A stretch of 64,000 nucleotides of DNA from Lachnospiraceae bacterium (GCA_910575035.1 CAJTDL010000001.1:248001-312000), one strand, 5' to 3'. Counted from the first letter of the stretch, positions 48,910 through 57,821 are shown. Program-made: numbers and translations. Notes: generated by a model from the letters alone, not told the origin.

Positions 48910-49917
48910 ATGAAGACGAATGCCCAAAAAAAGAAAAAGAAAGCCCTGATTGCAGCCTCTGTGCTGCTGTTGTTTTTATTGTCTGCTTATACCCTTTTGG
49001 TATATTTTCTGGTAAGCGCTGCCTTGGTTCCTTCTTTTATGGAAAAGCTGGATTCCTTCCAGAGGATTACAGAGGAAAGCTATGCTGCCCAGGTGCAGAC
49101 TTCTGATATTAAAGAGAACCGCCAATCTTCCATTCAGGAAACGAAGGAATGGCTGTCAGGCGCAGCCAGCCAAAAGCGTTCTATAGAGTCTTTTGATGGC
49201 TACAGGCTGATAGCGGAAGAATTTCCAGCCCAGGAAGAAAGCCATAAATGGGTGCTTTTGCTCCATGGCTACACGGGATGGAAGGAGGAAATGTACCCCT
49301 TTGCATTATGGTACCATAACCAGGGCTTCCACGTGCTGGTGCCGGACCTGCGCTGCCAGGGGGAGAGCGAGGGGGATTTTATCGGCATGGGCTGGACAGA
49401 CCATTTTGACGGCATGCAGTGGATCCAGGAGATCTTAAAGCAGGATTCGGACGCGGAGATTGTGCTCCACGGGCAGTCTATGGGGGCTTCCACGGCGTTG
49501 ATCATGTCTGGGGACGTATCCCTATCTGAGCATGTTAAGGCGGTAGTTTCGGACTGTGCTTATACAGATGCTTATTCTATGTTTGGGGATAAGGCCAAAG
49601 CATGGTTCGGGCTTCCGGCATTTCCCCTTGTGGATAGTGCCTGCCTTATGCTGCGGCTGCGGGGCGGCTATGACCTGAAAGATGCCTCGGCTCTTGCGGC
49701 GGTGGAAAAGAGCCATGTGCCTACCTTGTTTATACATGGGGATTCGGATGCTATGATATCTGTCCAGATGACCAGGGAGCTGTATGAGGCTGCCAGCTGC
49801 GAAAAGGAGATATTGATTGTAAAAGGAGCCGGCCATGCCCAGTCCCAGGACAAGGATCCAGATACATACTATGGGACAATTGAAAATTTTCTGGACAGGG
49901 CACTTGCAAAAAATTGA
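48910..49917 (+). CDS. Membrane-anchored alpha/beta hydrolase
   Basis: This 335-residue protein has an N-terminal signal anchor (about 13-38) and an alpha/beta-hydrolase domain outside the membrane. The oxyanion-side motif is LLHGYTGWKEEMY. The nucleophile is the Ser in LHGQSMGAST. The acid is likely in FIHGDSDAMIS and the catalytic His in VKGAGHAQS. This belongs to the S9/YqiK-like extended hydrolases often called alpha/beta fold hydrolases; the substrate is unknown. The ATG at 48910 was chosen for AAAAGGA upstream. The promoter for rpsF lies in the last bases of this gene. Confidence 0.88.
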   Translation: MKTNAQKKKKKALIAASVLLLFLLSAYTLLVYFLVSAALVPSFMEKLDSFQRITEESYAAQVQTSDIKENRQSSIQETKEWLSGAASQKRSIESFDGYRLIAEEFPAQEESHKWVLLLHGYTGWKEEMYPFALWYHNQGFHVLVPDLRCQGESEGDFIGMGWTDHFDGMQWIQEILKQDSDAEIVLHGQSMGASTALIMSGDVSLSEHVKAVVSDCAYTDAYSMFGDKAKAWFGLPAFPLVDSACLMLRLRGGYDLKDASALAAVEKSHVPTLFIHGDSDAMISVQMTRELYEAASCEKEILIVKGAGHAQSQDKDPDTYYGTIENFLDRALAKN

Positions 49918-49932
49918 TAATTATGGTAAAAT
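49904..49932 (+). promoter_or_regulatory. rpsF operon promoter
   Basis: TTGCAA, 17 bases and TAAAAT, overlapping the hydrolase stop. The leader (about 70 bases) has a CCTGG/CCAGG hairpin near 49966-49981, which could be a site for S6:S18 autoregulation, but I cannot confirm that motif. Confidence 0.65.
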
Positions 49933-50005
49933 AACAAATCGTGATATATTAATTTAACCCTTGCTCCTGGCACAGACCAGGGGCCAGAGACCAAAAGGAG
50001 GTACG

Positions 50006-50347
50006 ATGAGCATGAACAAATATGAATTAGCGCTGGTTGTGAATGCAAAAATCGAGGATGAGGCAAGAGCTCAGGTAGTAGAGAAGGTAAAAGAGTACAT
50101 CACCCGTTTTGGCGGCGTGATCACTAATGTAGACGAATCCGGTAAGAAAAGGCTGGCTTACGAGATTCAGAAAATGAGAGAAGGATACTACTACTTTATC
50201 CAATTCGATGCAGATGCAGAATGCCCGGCTGAAATTGAAAGACGTTTGCGCATTATGGACAATGTGCTGCGTTATTTGTGCGTAAAGCAGGATCCCAGAC
50301 AAGTGCAGCCGGAGCAGCCTGAAGAAGAGCAGCAGGATGCGCAGTAA
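50006..50347 (+). CDS. rpsF: 30S ribosomal protein S6
   Basis: This protein of about 113 residues is S6: MNKYELALVVNAKIEDEAR, with VTNVDESGKKRLAYEI-like core motifs (GGVITNVDESGKKRLAYEIQ) and an acidic Glu/Gln-rich tail (PEQPEEEQQDAQ). It binds the S15-containing platform of the 30S subunit with S18. AGGAGG lies 4 bases before the ATG at 50006 and 10 before the ATG at 50012; either could be used, changing two residues. It is first in the rpsF-ssb-rpsR operon. Confidence 0.95.
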   Translation: MSMNKYELALVVNAKIEDEARAQVVEKVKEYITRFGGVITNVDESGKKRLAYEIQKMREGYYYFIQFDADAECPAEIERRLRIMDNVLRYLCVKQDPRQVQPEQPEEEQQDAQ

Positions 50348-50362
50348 GAAAGAGGAGATCAT

Positions 50363-50848
50363 ATGAATAAGGTAATACTGATGGGAAGATTGACCAGAGA
50401 TCCGGATGTCCGTTACTCACAGGGCGATACGCCTACCGCAGTGGCCAGGTATACGCTGGCAGTAGACAGGCGGTTCCGGCGTGACAGTGACCAGCAGACA
50501 GCAGATTTTATCGGCTGTGTGGCATTTGGCAAGAGTGGCGAGTTCGCAGAGAAATATCTGCGTAAGGGAACCAAGATTGTTGTGACTGGGCGGATCCAGA
50601 CTGGAAGCTATACGAATCAGGAAGGCCAAAAGGTATATACCACCGATGTAGTGGTGGAGGATCAGGAATTTGCAGAGAGCAAGGCTGTCAGTGATAGTTA
50701 TCACAATGGCGGCGGCTTCCAAGGGGCAGACAGCTACGGCAATGGCGGTGGCTTTCAGCCAGCAGGTAAGCCTGCGCCAAATGCGGCAGTTGGGGATGGG
50801 TTTATGAACATCCCAGATGAGATAGATGAGGAATTACCCTTTAATTAG
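50363..50848 (+). CDS. ssb: Single-stranded DNA-binding protein
   Basis: This 161-residue protein has the SSB OB-fold: [20 protein letters not shown], then [31 protein letters not shown] and [14 protein letters not shown] Gly/Asn-rich linker follows, and the tip IDEELPFN is the acidic peptide that recruits repair and replication partners. It coats single-stranded DNA. GAGGAGA lies 8 bases before the ATG, and rpsF ends 15 bp upstream. Confidence 0.97.
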   Translation: MNKVILMGRLTRDPDVRYSQGDTPTAVARYTLAVDRRFRRDSDQQTADFIGCVAFGKSGEFAEKYLRKGTKIVVTGRIQTGSYTNQEGQKVYTTDVVVEDQEFAESKAVSDSYHNGGGFQGADSYGNGGGFQPAGKPAPNAAVGDGFMNIPDEIDEELPFN

Positions 50849-50865
50849 AACAGGAGGTAGGGAAA

Positions 50866-51129
50866 ATGGCTTATAATAAAAGCGATAGAGGCGATGCTCC
50901 GATGAAGCGGAGAGGCGGGATGCGCAGGAGGAAAAAGGTTTGCGTATTCTGCGGCAAAGACAATGTGATTGACTATAAAGACACAAATAAGTTAAAGAAA
51001 TACATCTCTGAAAGAGGCAAGATTCTTCCCAGAAGAATTACCGGGAACTGCGCAAAGCACCAGAGAGCGCTTACGGTTGCAATTAAGCGGGCAAGACACG
51101 TCGCTTTGATGCCATATGTAACAGACTGA
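50866..51129 (+). CDS. rpsR: 30S ribosomal protein S18
   Basis: This 87-residue protein is S18, with a basic N-terminus ([20 protein letters not shown]), a CxxC (Cys-Val-Phe-Cys) and [20 protein letters not shown] followed by [20 protein letters not shown]. It pairs with S6 on the 30S platform. AGGAGG lies before the ATG. It is last of the rpsF-ssb-rpsR operon. Confidence 0.97.
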   Translation: MAYNKSDRGDAPMKRRGGMRRRKKVCVFCGKDNVIDYKDTNKLKKYISERGKILPRRITGNCAKHQRALTVAIKRARHVALMPYVTD

Positions 51130-51147
51130 TGATCCTTGTGATAACTA

Positions 51148-51177
51148 ACGGCCCTTACAGGAACCTGTAAGGGCCGT
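51148..51177 (+). terminator. Hairpin after rpsR
   Basis: ACGGCCCTTACAGG and CCTGTAAGGGCCGT form a perfect 14-bp stem with a 2-base centre. No T run follows, so it may reduce rather than stop transcription into gdpP, or protect the 3' end. Confidence 0.65.
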
Positions 51178-51239
51178 ATGGCTTTAGGGAGCATGAGGCT
51201 GTATGGCGAGGCTTTGTATATGGCTTTGGGAGAGGATAG

Positions 51240-53294
51240 ATGAATAAAAAAAATCACCCCGGGGGGCAGTTAGGCAATTACATGTATTGGCCACTGATAT
51301 TGACAGTTTTGATTATCGTAATGGATGTGCCATTGTATTATATTGACAAGAAGGCAGGCGTTTGCGTATCTATATTTGGACTGCTGTATTTTGGGATTGT
51401 AATGGGGCTTTATCTGGCCAACAAATCCGTGGTGCGCAATGAGGTGATTAATTTCGCTACCCAATATGGGATTGTCCAGAAGAAGCTGCTGAATGAGTTT
51501 GAAGTCCCTTATGCGCTTTTGGATTATAACAGTAAAATTTTGTGGATGAATGAAGCCTTTTCTGCTGTTACAGAAAAGGATAAAAAATACCATAAGTCGA
51601 TTGCTACGATTTTCCCATCTGTGACCCGGGAGATTTTGGAAAAGAATGATGGCAAAAGCGACATTCAGGTTGAATGGAATAAACGGTTTTACCGGGTGAA
51701 GGTAGGAAAGATCTATTTTGATGAGGGTGAAGAAGATAATGGATTGCTGGGCTTAGAAAGGGATGGGCAGTTTTTGATGAGCCTGTATCTGTTTGATGAG
51801 ACGGAGCTCCATCAGTATATCCAGGCCAATCAGGATCAGCAGCTGGTATCAGCATTGATTTACATTGACAATTATGAAGAGGCAATGGACAGCATTGAGG
51901 AAGTGAAGCGCTCCCTGTTGGTGGCTTTGGTAGACCGAAAGGTGAGCAAGTATTTCTCAGAGCGGGACAGCATCATTAAAAAGATAGAAAAAGACAAGTA
52001 TTATGTGGTGTTTAAATATAAATACCTAAGCGAGCTGGAGGAGGACAAGTTCAGCATCCTGGAGGAAGTAAAGACCATTAAGGTGGGAAATGAGATGGCG
52101 GTTACCCTGAGCATTGGCCTGGGGATCAGCGGTACAACTTATAACCAGCGGTACGAGTATTCCCGGATGGCCATTGACCTTGCATTGGGCAGGGGCGGCG
52201 ACCAGGTGGTGATCAAGGATGGTGAGAAGGTTTCCTACTTTGGGGGGAAGTCCAGGCAGGTGGAGAAGATGACCCGTGTGAAAGCCCGTGTGAAAGCCCA
52301 TGCATTGCGGGAAATTTTTGAGACACGGGAAGAAGTCTTTATTATGGGGCACAGCATTGGCGATATGGATTCCTTTGGGGCTGCGATTGGCATTTTCTGC
52401 ATGGCGCAGGTAATGGGGAAAAAAGCCCATATTGTTCTGGATACAGTAACATCTTCCCTGCGTCCTATGAAGGAATGCTTTACCGAAGAAAAAGGGTATC
52501 CGGAAGATATGTTTGTACGGAGTGAGGAAGCATTGGAACTGATGGAGGGCGGAAGCGTAGTGGTTGTAGTGGATACCAACCGCCCGAATTATACGGAATG
52601 CCCCGGCCTGCTGAAACGGACCAAGACAATTGTAGTCTTTGACCATCACAGGCAGAGCAGCGAGGTAATTGAAGGGGCAGTGCTTTCCTATATTGAAACA
52701 TATGCGTCTTCTACCTGTGAAATGGTGGCAGAGGTACTGCAGTATTTTAATGAAAATATCCATTTGAAGCCCAATGAGGCAGACAGCATTTATGCCGGGA
52801 TTTTGATCGACACGAATAATTTCATGACAAAGACAGGCGTACGGACCTTTGAGGCGGCGGCATACCTGCGTCGGTGCGGTGCAGAGGTGACCCGGGTGCG
52901 CAAGCTTTTGCGGGATGACATGGCGGCTTATAAGGCCAGGGCAGAGGCGGTGCGGCATGCAGAGGTTTACCGTGGGGCGTTTGCCATATCCGTGTGCCCG
53001 GCAGACAGCAGGGTAGAAAGCCCGACCATTGCAGGGGCGCAGGCAGCCAATGAGCTGCTGAATATTGTAGGGATTAAGGCTTCCTTTGTGTTGACAGAGT
53101 ATAACGAAAAGATTTATATCAGTTCCCGGTCAATTGATGAGATCAATGTGCAGCTGATTATGGAGCGGCTGGGCGGCGGCGGGCATTTGAACGTGGCTGG
53201 CGCACAGATGACAGACTGTACGGTAAATGAAGCCAAGTGGAGGATTCAGAAAACATTGGATCATATGCTGGAGGAAGGGGATATAGAGGTGTAA
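51240..53294 (+). CDS. gdpP: Cyclic-di-AMP phosphodiesterase GdpP (DHH/DHHA1)
   Basis: This 684-residue membrane protein has two membrane segments (about 14-55), a PAS domain (about 75-160) and a degenerate GGDEF (about 180-320). A DHH phosphoesterase domain follows, with GHSIGDMDSFGAAIG, VVDTNRP and VFDHHRQSS, and the C-terminal DHHA1 has GGGGHLNVAGAQ. It hydrolyses c-di-AMP to pApA and so affects wall and potassium homeostasis. Its place between rpsR and rplI is the usual one in Firmicutes. GGGAGAGG precedes the ATG. Confidence 0.95.
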   Translation: MNKKNHPGGQLGNYMYWPLILTVLIIVMDVPLYYIDKKAGVCVSIFGLLYFGIVMGLYLANKSVVRNEVINFATQYGIVQKKLLNEFEVPYALLDYNSKILWMNEAFSAVTEKDKKYHKSIATIFPSVTREILEKNDGKSDIQVEWNKRFYRVKVGKIYFDEGEEDNGLLGLERDGQFLMSLYLFDETELHQYIQANQDQQLVSALIYIDNYEEAMDSIEEVKRSLLVALVDRKVSKYFSERDSIIKKIEKDKYYVVFKYKYLSELEEDKFSILEEVKTIKVGNEMAVTLSIGLGISGTTYNQRYEYSRMAIDLALGRGGDQVVIKDGEKVSYFGGKSRQVEKMTRVKARVKAHALREIFETREEVFIMGHSIGDMDSFGAAIGIFCMAQVMGKKAHIVLDTVTSSLRPMKECFTEEKGYPEDMFVRSEEALELMEGGSVVVVVDTNRPNYTECPGLLKRTKTIVVFDHHRQSSEVIEGAVLSYIETYASSTCEMVAEVLQYFNENIHLKPNEADSIYAGILIDTNNFMTKTGVRTFEAAAYLRRCGAEVTRVRKLLRDDMAAYKARAEAVRHAEVYRGAFAISVCPADSRVESPTIAGAQAANELLNIVGIKASFVLTEYNEKIYISSRSIDEINVQLIMERLGGGGHLNVAGAQMTDCTVNEAKWRIQKTLDHMLEEGDIEV

Positions 53295-53316
53295 GGGAGA
53301 GTTTAGGCTGTGCCAT

Positions 53317-53454
53317 GAATGATGGAATCAGGGGAGCTGGATGGCTGAGCCAGAAGCAGGGGGGAGGATAAGACCCATAAGGAGGGCAGAGTGTTGCCTT
53401 GAATGAGGAAAGCAGAGGCTTCAGAAGGCTGAGCCGGAAGCAATAGGAAGGATA
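53317..53454. repeat. Imperfect 54-bp direct repeat between gdpP and rplI
   Basis: Two 54-bp copies start at 53317 and 53401 with GAATGA. They share GGCTGAGCC and GGAAGCA-type blocks and both end GGATA. The period is 84 bp. The segment has no start codon with a ribosome site. Confidence 0.6.
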
Positions 53455-53506
53455 CAGCAGTGAGGGAAAGGCCTGATTGTGCGGGAAGCACAGAAAGGAG
53501 GAAAAC

Positions 53507-53956
53507 ATGGAAGTAATATTGTTGGAGGATGTAAAATCCCTGGGGAAAAAAGGGGATGTGGTTAAGGTAAGCGATGGATATGCAAGGAATATGATCCTCC
53601 CCAAGAAACTGGGTGTAGAGGCCAATAAAAAGAATCTGAATGACCTGAAGATCAAGAACCAGCATGCAGAGCGCGTGGCAAAGGAACAGTTGGAGGCAGC
53701 CCAGGCTTTGGCGGAGGAAGTTGCTACAAAGGAAGTAACAGTTACCCTGAAGGCTGGGGAAGGCGGCAAGACATTTGGGTCTGTCTCCACAAAGGAAATT
53801 TCTGCGGCCGCAAAGGAGCAGCTGGATTTGGAGCTGGATAAAAAGAAGATGCAGCTGCCAGAAGGCGGTTTGAAATCCTTAGGCGTATATGAGATTGCGA
53901 TAAAATTCCATCCAAAGGTGACAGGGACGCTGAAGGTGAAAGTGGAAGCAGAGTAG
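53507..53956 (+). CDS. rplI: 50S ribosomal protein L9
   Basis: This 149-residue protein is L9: MEVILLEDVKSLGKKGDVVK, VSDGYARNMILPKKL, a long helix, and the C-terminal domain GGKTFGSVSTKEI and FHPKVTGTLKVKVEAE. It binds 23S rRNA at the base of the L1 stalk. AAGGAGGAAAAC precedes the ATG at 53507; an in-frame start at 53477 has no ribosome site. Confidence 0.97.
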   Translation: MEVILLEDVKSLGKKGDVVKVSDGYARNMILPKKLGVEANKKNLNDLKIKNQHAERVAKEQLEAAQALAEEVATKEVTVTLKAGEGGKTFGSVSTKEISAAAKEQLDLELDKKKMQLPEGGLKSLGVYEIAIKFHPKVTGTLKVKVEAE

Positions 53957-54038
53957 CTTGCGGCTTAGCTAAACACAAAATAGCAGTGAAGCAGCGTGGC
54001 TCGTGGAACACTGATAATGGATATAAGAGGAGGTATTT

Positions 54039-55373
54039 ATGGAGGAAGCCCTGATCAGGCGGGTGATGCCGAACAGTTTAGAAGCGGAACAATCCGTGAT
54101 CGGCGCTATGATCATGGACAGGGAGGCTGTTATGACTGCCTCTGAGTTGTTGCTGCGGGAGGATTTTTATCATCAGCAGTATGGGATTATATTTGAAGCC
54201 ATGGCGGAGCTTTATAATGAGAACCAGCCTGTGGATGTAGTCACTTTGCAAAACCGCCTGCAGAAAAAGGACGTGCCGCCGGAGATCAGCAGCCTGGAAT
54301 TTGTGGGGGAATTGGTAACATCTGTCCCTACTTCTGCCAATGTGAAATATTACGTCAATATCGTAAAGGAAAAGGCCACATTGCGTAAGCTGATCAAGGT
54401 AACAGAGGGGATTGCCAACCAGTGTTATCTGGACAGGGACAGCCTGGACGATATTATGGCTGGTACAGAGCGGGAAATATTTAACCTTCTCCAAAGCAGG
54501 GGCGGCAGTGATTTTGTCCCCATCAAGCAGGTGGTGCTGGATGCCTTGGAGAAGATTGAGCAGGCTTCTAAGACAAAAGGAAATGTAACAGGGATTGCCA
54601 CAGGGTTCACAGATTTGGACTTCCGTACCTCTGGGCTGCAGCCCTCTGACCTGGTGCTGATCGCTGCCAGGCCGTCTATGGGTAAGACGGCTTTTGTATT
54701 GAATATAGCCCAATATGTAGCGTTCCGCAGCAATCTGTGCACAGCAATCTTTAGCTTGGAAATGTCAAAGGAACAGCTGGTCAACCGGCTGTTTTCCCTG
54801 GAATCCCGGGTAGATGCCCAGCTTCTGCGTTCTGGGAACCTGCAGGACACAGATTGGGAGAACCTGATTGAAGGAGCCGGCATCATTGGCCGTTCCAAGC
54901 TGATTATAGATGATACGCCTGGAATTTCTATATCAGAGCTCCGTTCGAAGTGCAGGAAATACAAATTAGAGCATGACCTGAAACTGGTCATCATTGACTA
55001 CCTGCAGCTGATGTCTGGCTCTGGGAAGTCTGATTCCAGGCAGCAGGAGATTTCAGATATCTCACGCTCTTTAAAGGGGCTTGCCAGGGAGCTGAAGGTG
55101 CCTGTTATCGCCTTATCCCAGCTGAGCCGCCAGGTGGAGCAGCGCACTAACGACCACAGGCCTATACTGTCAGACCTGCGCGAGTCCGGCGCTATTGAGC
55201 AGGATGCGGACGTGGTAATGTTTATTTACCGTGATGACTATTACAATAAAGATACGGTAGATAAAAATATTGCTGAGATCATTATTGCAAAGCAAAGGAA
55301 CGGCCCCATTGGCACAGTAAATCTGGTATGGCTGCCCCAGTATACGAAGTTTGAGAGTGTGGTGCGCAAATAG
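54039..55373 (+). CDS. dnaB: Replicative DNA helicase
   Basis: This 444-residue hexameric helicase unwinds DNA at the replication fork. The N-terminal domain starts RVMPNSLEAEQSVIGAMIMD. The RecA-like C-terminal domain has Walker A ARPSMGKTAF, the Walker B-like LVIIDYLQLMSGSG, and the later SDLRESGAIEQDADVVMFIYR. It follows rplI by 82 bp, as in other Firmicutes (the Bacillus homologue is called dnaC). AGAGGAGG precedes the start, and a terminator closes the cluster. Confidence 0.97.
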   Translation: MEEALIRRVMPNSLEAEQSVIGAMIMDREAVMTASELLLREDFYHQQYGIIFEAMAELYNENQPVDVVTLQNRLQKKDVPPEISSLEFVGELVTSVPTSANVKYYVNIVKEKATLRKLIKVTEGIANQCYLDRDSLDDIMAGTEREIFNLLQSRGGSDFVPIKQVVLDALEKIEQASKTKGNVTGIATGFTDLDFRTSGLQPSDLVLIAARPSMGKTAFVLNIAQYVAFRSNLCTAIFSLEMSKEQLVNRLFSLESRVDAQLLRSGNLQDTDWENLIEGAGIIGRSKLIIDDTPGISISELRSKCRKYKLEHDLKLVIIDYLQLMSGSGKSDSRQQEISDISRSLKGLARELKVPVIALSQLSRQVEQRTNDHRPILSDLRESGAIEQDADVVMFIYRDDYYNKDTVDKNIAEIIIAKQRNGPIGTVNLVWLPQYTKFESVVRK

Positions 55374-55420
55374 TAATTCTTTTCATTTCTCCCGCAAAAA
55401 ATAGCATATGTTGTAAAACA

Positions 55421-55460
55421 AACCAGATATCCTTCCAAAAAGGAAGCTATCTGGTTTTTC
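55421..55460 (+). terminator. Terminator after dnaB
   Basis: AACCAGATATCCTTCC pairs with GGAAGCTATCTGGTT (one bulge) and is followed by TTTC. It closes the replication and translation cluster. Confidence 0.88.
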
Positions 55461-55487
55461 TTGTCATTATTTCACGATGAAAAAAGA

Positions 55488-55516
55488 TTGTAACGAAAGG
55501 CATAAATCGGTACAAT
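55488..55516 (+). promoter_or_regulatory. Promoter of the MerR-type gene
   Basis: TTGTAA, 17 bases and TACAAT, 115 bp before the GTG start. Confidence 0.5.
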
Positions 55517-55630
55517 GGAAGTAGCAAAAGGGACAAGCTAATGCAACGTGCCGGCTGGCCAAGCCAGCCTGTGGCATTGGCGGGACAAATCCGGTTATCG
55601 GAAAATATATCCCAAAAAGGAGGTAGAAAT

Positions 55631-56293
55631 GTGGAAAATGTACGCTATATGATTTCAGATGCGGCAAACATCGTGAACGTTGAGTCCCATGTCCTGCGCT
55701 ATTGGGAAGAAGAGCTGGAGCTCCAAATTCCCCGTAATGAAATGGGGCACCGCTACTACACAGAAGAAAATATAGCGCAGTTTCATAAGATAAAGGAGTG
55801 GAAGGAGCAGGGATACCAGCTGAAAGCCATTCGTATGATGATACATAGTAAAGAACCCAATATGGGGCTAGAAGATGATATGGAAAACGGGATGGGAGGG
55901 AATGTAAGCTATATGAACCGGGAATATCTGGAGCCAGGGCCAAAGGCATTATCCCAAAGGCACAGCAATCCTGTGTCAAATACGGTGAAGCTGGAGCAGT
56001 TCCAAGCCATGATGACTACAATTGTGAAGCAGGCTATGGAAGAAAATAACCAAGCATTGAGCCAGGAGGTGGGAACCCAGGTAGGCGAGCGGGTATTGAA
56101 GGAAATGAATTATCTGATGCGTGAGCAGGATGAAGCAGAGGAAGAGCGATTCCGAAAGCTGGATGAAGCGATTAGAACCCGTCAAAGGGGAAGGAGGTTC
56201 CGCAAGGAGAAAAAGGAAAAGAAAGAAAAGGAGGCAAGCGCGAAAAAGGCGCTGGGAAAAGACAAAGGCTTAAACCCCAATTTGACTGTATAA
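55631..56293 (+). CDS. MerR-type helix-turn-helix protein with basic tail
   Basis: This 220-residue protein has an N-terminal MerR-type winged helix (about 5-70): YMISDAANIVNVESHVLRYW, then GHRYYTEENIAQF and LKAIRMMI. A variable linker, a helical region (about 110-185) and a very basic Lys/Arg/Glu tail (about 185-220, RRFRKEKKEKKEKEASAKK) follow. No ligand-binding Cys is seen. The layout resembles RacA-like chromosome-associated proteins as well as ordinary regulators. The start is the GTG at 55631, 6 bases after AAGGAGG; a longer frame from 55541 has no ribosome site. Confidence 0.8.
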   Translation: MENVRYMISDAANIVNVESHVLRYWEEELELQIPRNEMGHRYYTEENIAQFHKIKEWKEQGYQLKAIRMMIHSKEPNMGLEDDMENGMGGNVSYMNREYLEPGPKALSQRHSNPVSNTVKLEQFQAMMTTIVKQAMEENNQALSQEVGTQVGERVLKEMNYLMREQDEAEEERFRKLDEAIRTRQRGRRFRKEKKEKKEKEASAKKALGKDKGLNPNLTV

Positions 56294-56480
56294 CAGCATA
56301 TGCATTGGAGGAACCAGTTTTTGCTGGGATGCTAAAACACAGCCAGGAGACATGGGATGCTAAAACGGAGCCTGTATTGGGAAAGCCAGATTTTGCTGGA
56401 ATGCTAAGGCTAAGTTGGGAGATAAGGGATCTTTATGCCAGGCTTGCATATAGGGATCAGATTTTTCCAGCCAGCATAGA
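56294..56480. other. Gap with imperfect tandem repeat
   Basis: TTTTGCTGG-RATGCTAAR blocks at about 56324 and 56392 recur with a period near 68 bp. A frame starting at a TTG (56305) has no ribosome site, so I do not call a gene. Confidence 0.5.
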
Positions 56481-56527
56481 AAAAGGGCTATGCATCTGTA
56501 AGCCGGAAGCTTACGGATGCATAGCCT
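56481..56527 (-). terminator. Ferredoxin terminator
   Basis: GGCTATGCATC and GATGCATAGCC, with inner GTAAGC/GCTTAC, form a long stem. On the minus strand CCCTTTTT follows. It lies 19 bp after the ferredoxin stop. Confidence 0.9.
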
Positions 56528-56545
56528 TATTCATATTTGTGGGAA

Positions 56546-56716
56546 TTAACCCTGCTCAATAGCGCCTGTTGGGCAAGCGCCTGCGCATGTGCCGCAATCA
56601 ATGCAGGTATCTTCTGCAATTTCATATTTGCCATCCCCAGCAGAGATAGCTCCTACTGGACATTCTCCCTCACAAGTTCCACAGCTTACACAAGCGTCGG
56701 TAATTACGTATGCCAT
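56546..56716 (-). CDS. 2[4Fe-4S] ferredoxin
   Basis: This 56-residue protein is a clostridial-type ferredoxin with two cluster motifs, CVSCGTCEGECPVGAI and CIDCGTCAGACPTGAI, separated by a short linker. It carries low-potential electrons between pyruvate:ferredoxin oxidoreductase, hydrogenase and other enzymes. AAGGAGGAAATAAGT precedes the ATG, an excellent ribosome site that fits the high expression of such proteins. It is monocistronic with its own terminator. Confidence 0.96.
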   Translation of the reverse strand: MAYVITDACVSCGTCEGECPVGAISAGDGKYEIAEDTCIDCGTCAGACPTGAIEQG

Positions 56717-56879
56717 ACTTATTTCCTCCTTATAATAATAAATAATATTTTAGCCTTCCAGGCAACATTAGAAACCTATCCAATGTGAAATGCCTGTCAG
56801 CTTTGAACTTTATTGTAATACAAATGTCCAGGGATTACAAGTAAAATTTGCGTTTAAAACCTGGAAATGTTAAAATATA

Positions 56880-57024
56880 ATTACTATTCACGGCCTGGGT
56901 GCCGCTCATAGCAACAATTCAGGACGATAGTTAAAGTTTTTCTTCATAAAAACCGCTCCTCACTCCTGAACCATGTTCTCACAGAATGCGTGGTTCAGCG
57001 CATTCCTGAGCCATGAGTAGTAAC
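56880..57024. mobile_element. Complete 145-bp member of the palindromic element family
   Basis: It starts ATTACTATTCACGGC and ends GCCATGAGTAGTAAC. The 8-bp sequence AAAATATA flanks it on both sides (56872-56879 and 57025-57032), which is a target-site duplication. Inside is a GAATGCG/CGCATTC hairpin. It has the same termini as the 411-bp element but a different interior, and no gene. Confidence 0.85.
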
Positions 57025-57174
57025 AAAATATATCTAATACCTAGTACTTGGGTATTTATGTGCAGCAGAAAATGGCTAGTGTTTGTGCAGTATATGCAAA
57101 ATATTTGCTGCAAAAAAGGTTTTTCAAGTATTGTTTTGGAATATAGAAATATTTATGGAAAGGAAGGAATTGAT

Positions 57175-57609
57175 ATGGAAGTGATAAAGCCCTATTTTCA
57201 TAAGGTGCAGTATTATGAGACGGATGCTATGGAAGTGGTGCATCATTCTGATTATATCCGCTGGTTTGAGGAGGCCAGGATGGATTTTTTGGAGCAAGCG
57301 CATTTTCCTTACCAGGAAATAGAGGCACAGGGGATTTTAGTCCCAGTGCTGGAGGCAAGCTGTAAATATCGCCAGGCAGTCCGCTTTGGGGAAATTATCC
57401 AGATTGAGGCCATGATTACTAAATTTACAGGCGTGAAGTTTATGGTTTCTTACCAGGTGTACGATGAGAAGCACGAAGTCCTGCATGCCACGGGAAATAC
57501 TGCCCACTGCTTCTTGAACCAGGATTTTGCCCCCATTTCCATCAAACGGCATATGCCAGAGCTCTATGAGTTTTTGATGGAAAGCTGCAAAAAGGGGGCG
57601 GCGCAGTAA
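57175..57609 (+). CDS. Acyl-CoA thioesterase, YbgC/FadM hot-dog family
   Basis: This 144-residue cytoplasmic protein has the 4-hydroxybenzoyl-CoA-thioesterase hot-dog fold: KVQYYETDAMEVVHHSDYIR with the Asp and His typical of the active site, then RWFEEARMDFLEQ and VLEASCKYRQAVRFGE. It hydrolyses acyl-CoA thioesters; chain preference is unknown. The ATG at 57175 was chosen for AAAGGAAGGA upstream; an in-frame start at 57013 lies in the palindromic element and is an artefact. Confidence 0.9.
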   Translation: MEVIKPYFHKVQYYETDAMEVVHHSDYIRWFEEARMDFLEQAHFPYQEIEAQGILVPVLEASCKYRQAVRFGEIIQIEAMITKFTGVKFMVSYQVYDEKHEVLHATGNTAHCFLNQDFAPISIKRHMPELYEFLMESCKKGAAQ

Positions 57610-57705
57610 GACTTTCGTTACATGGCCATATTAATGCAGCTTTCTGTGCCAACCCTGTGAAGGACTGTTTCAGGGGGAATGTGTTTATGGGGGAAAATTG
57701 CATTC

Positions 57706-57734
57706 TTGACAAATAGAGAAAATTGTGTTATTAT
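57706..57734 (+). promoter_or_regulatory. tRNA-Pro promoter
   Basis: TTGACA, 17 bases and TATTAT, ending 13 bp before the tRNA 5' end. Confidence 0.75.
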
Positions 57735-57747
57735 GCCATAGTAGCAG

Positions 57748-57821
57748 CGATGCGTGGCTCAGCTTGGTAGAGCGCTGCGTTCGGGACGCAGAGGTCGCAG
57801 GTTCAAATCCTGTCGCATCGA
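57748..57821 (+). tRNA. tRNA-Pro (anticodon CGG)
   Basis: It folds into a full cloverleaf. Acceptor CGATGCG pairs with CGCATCG. The anticodon stem CTGCG/CGCAG holds the loop TTCGGGA with anticodon CGG. The T arm is GCAGG-TTCAAAT-CCTGT, and the discriminator is A. CCA is not encoded. Its 3' half is the likely attachment site of the phage-derived segment that follows. Confidence 0.97.

Noticed and set aside
49966-50005. S6:S18 autoregulatory leader
   Set aside because: A small CCTGG/CCAGG hairpin is present before rpsF, but I could not make out the known motif with confidence, so I did not list it as a feature.
56305-56562. 85-residue frame starting at TTG after the MerR-type gene
   Set aside because: It has no ribosome site, reads through a repeat, and overlaps the ferredoxin terminator on the opposite strand.
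57013-57174. N-terminal extension of the thioesterase
   Set aside because: It starts in the 145-bp element, and the hot-dog domain starts at 57175 with its own ribosome site.
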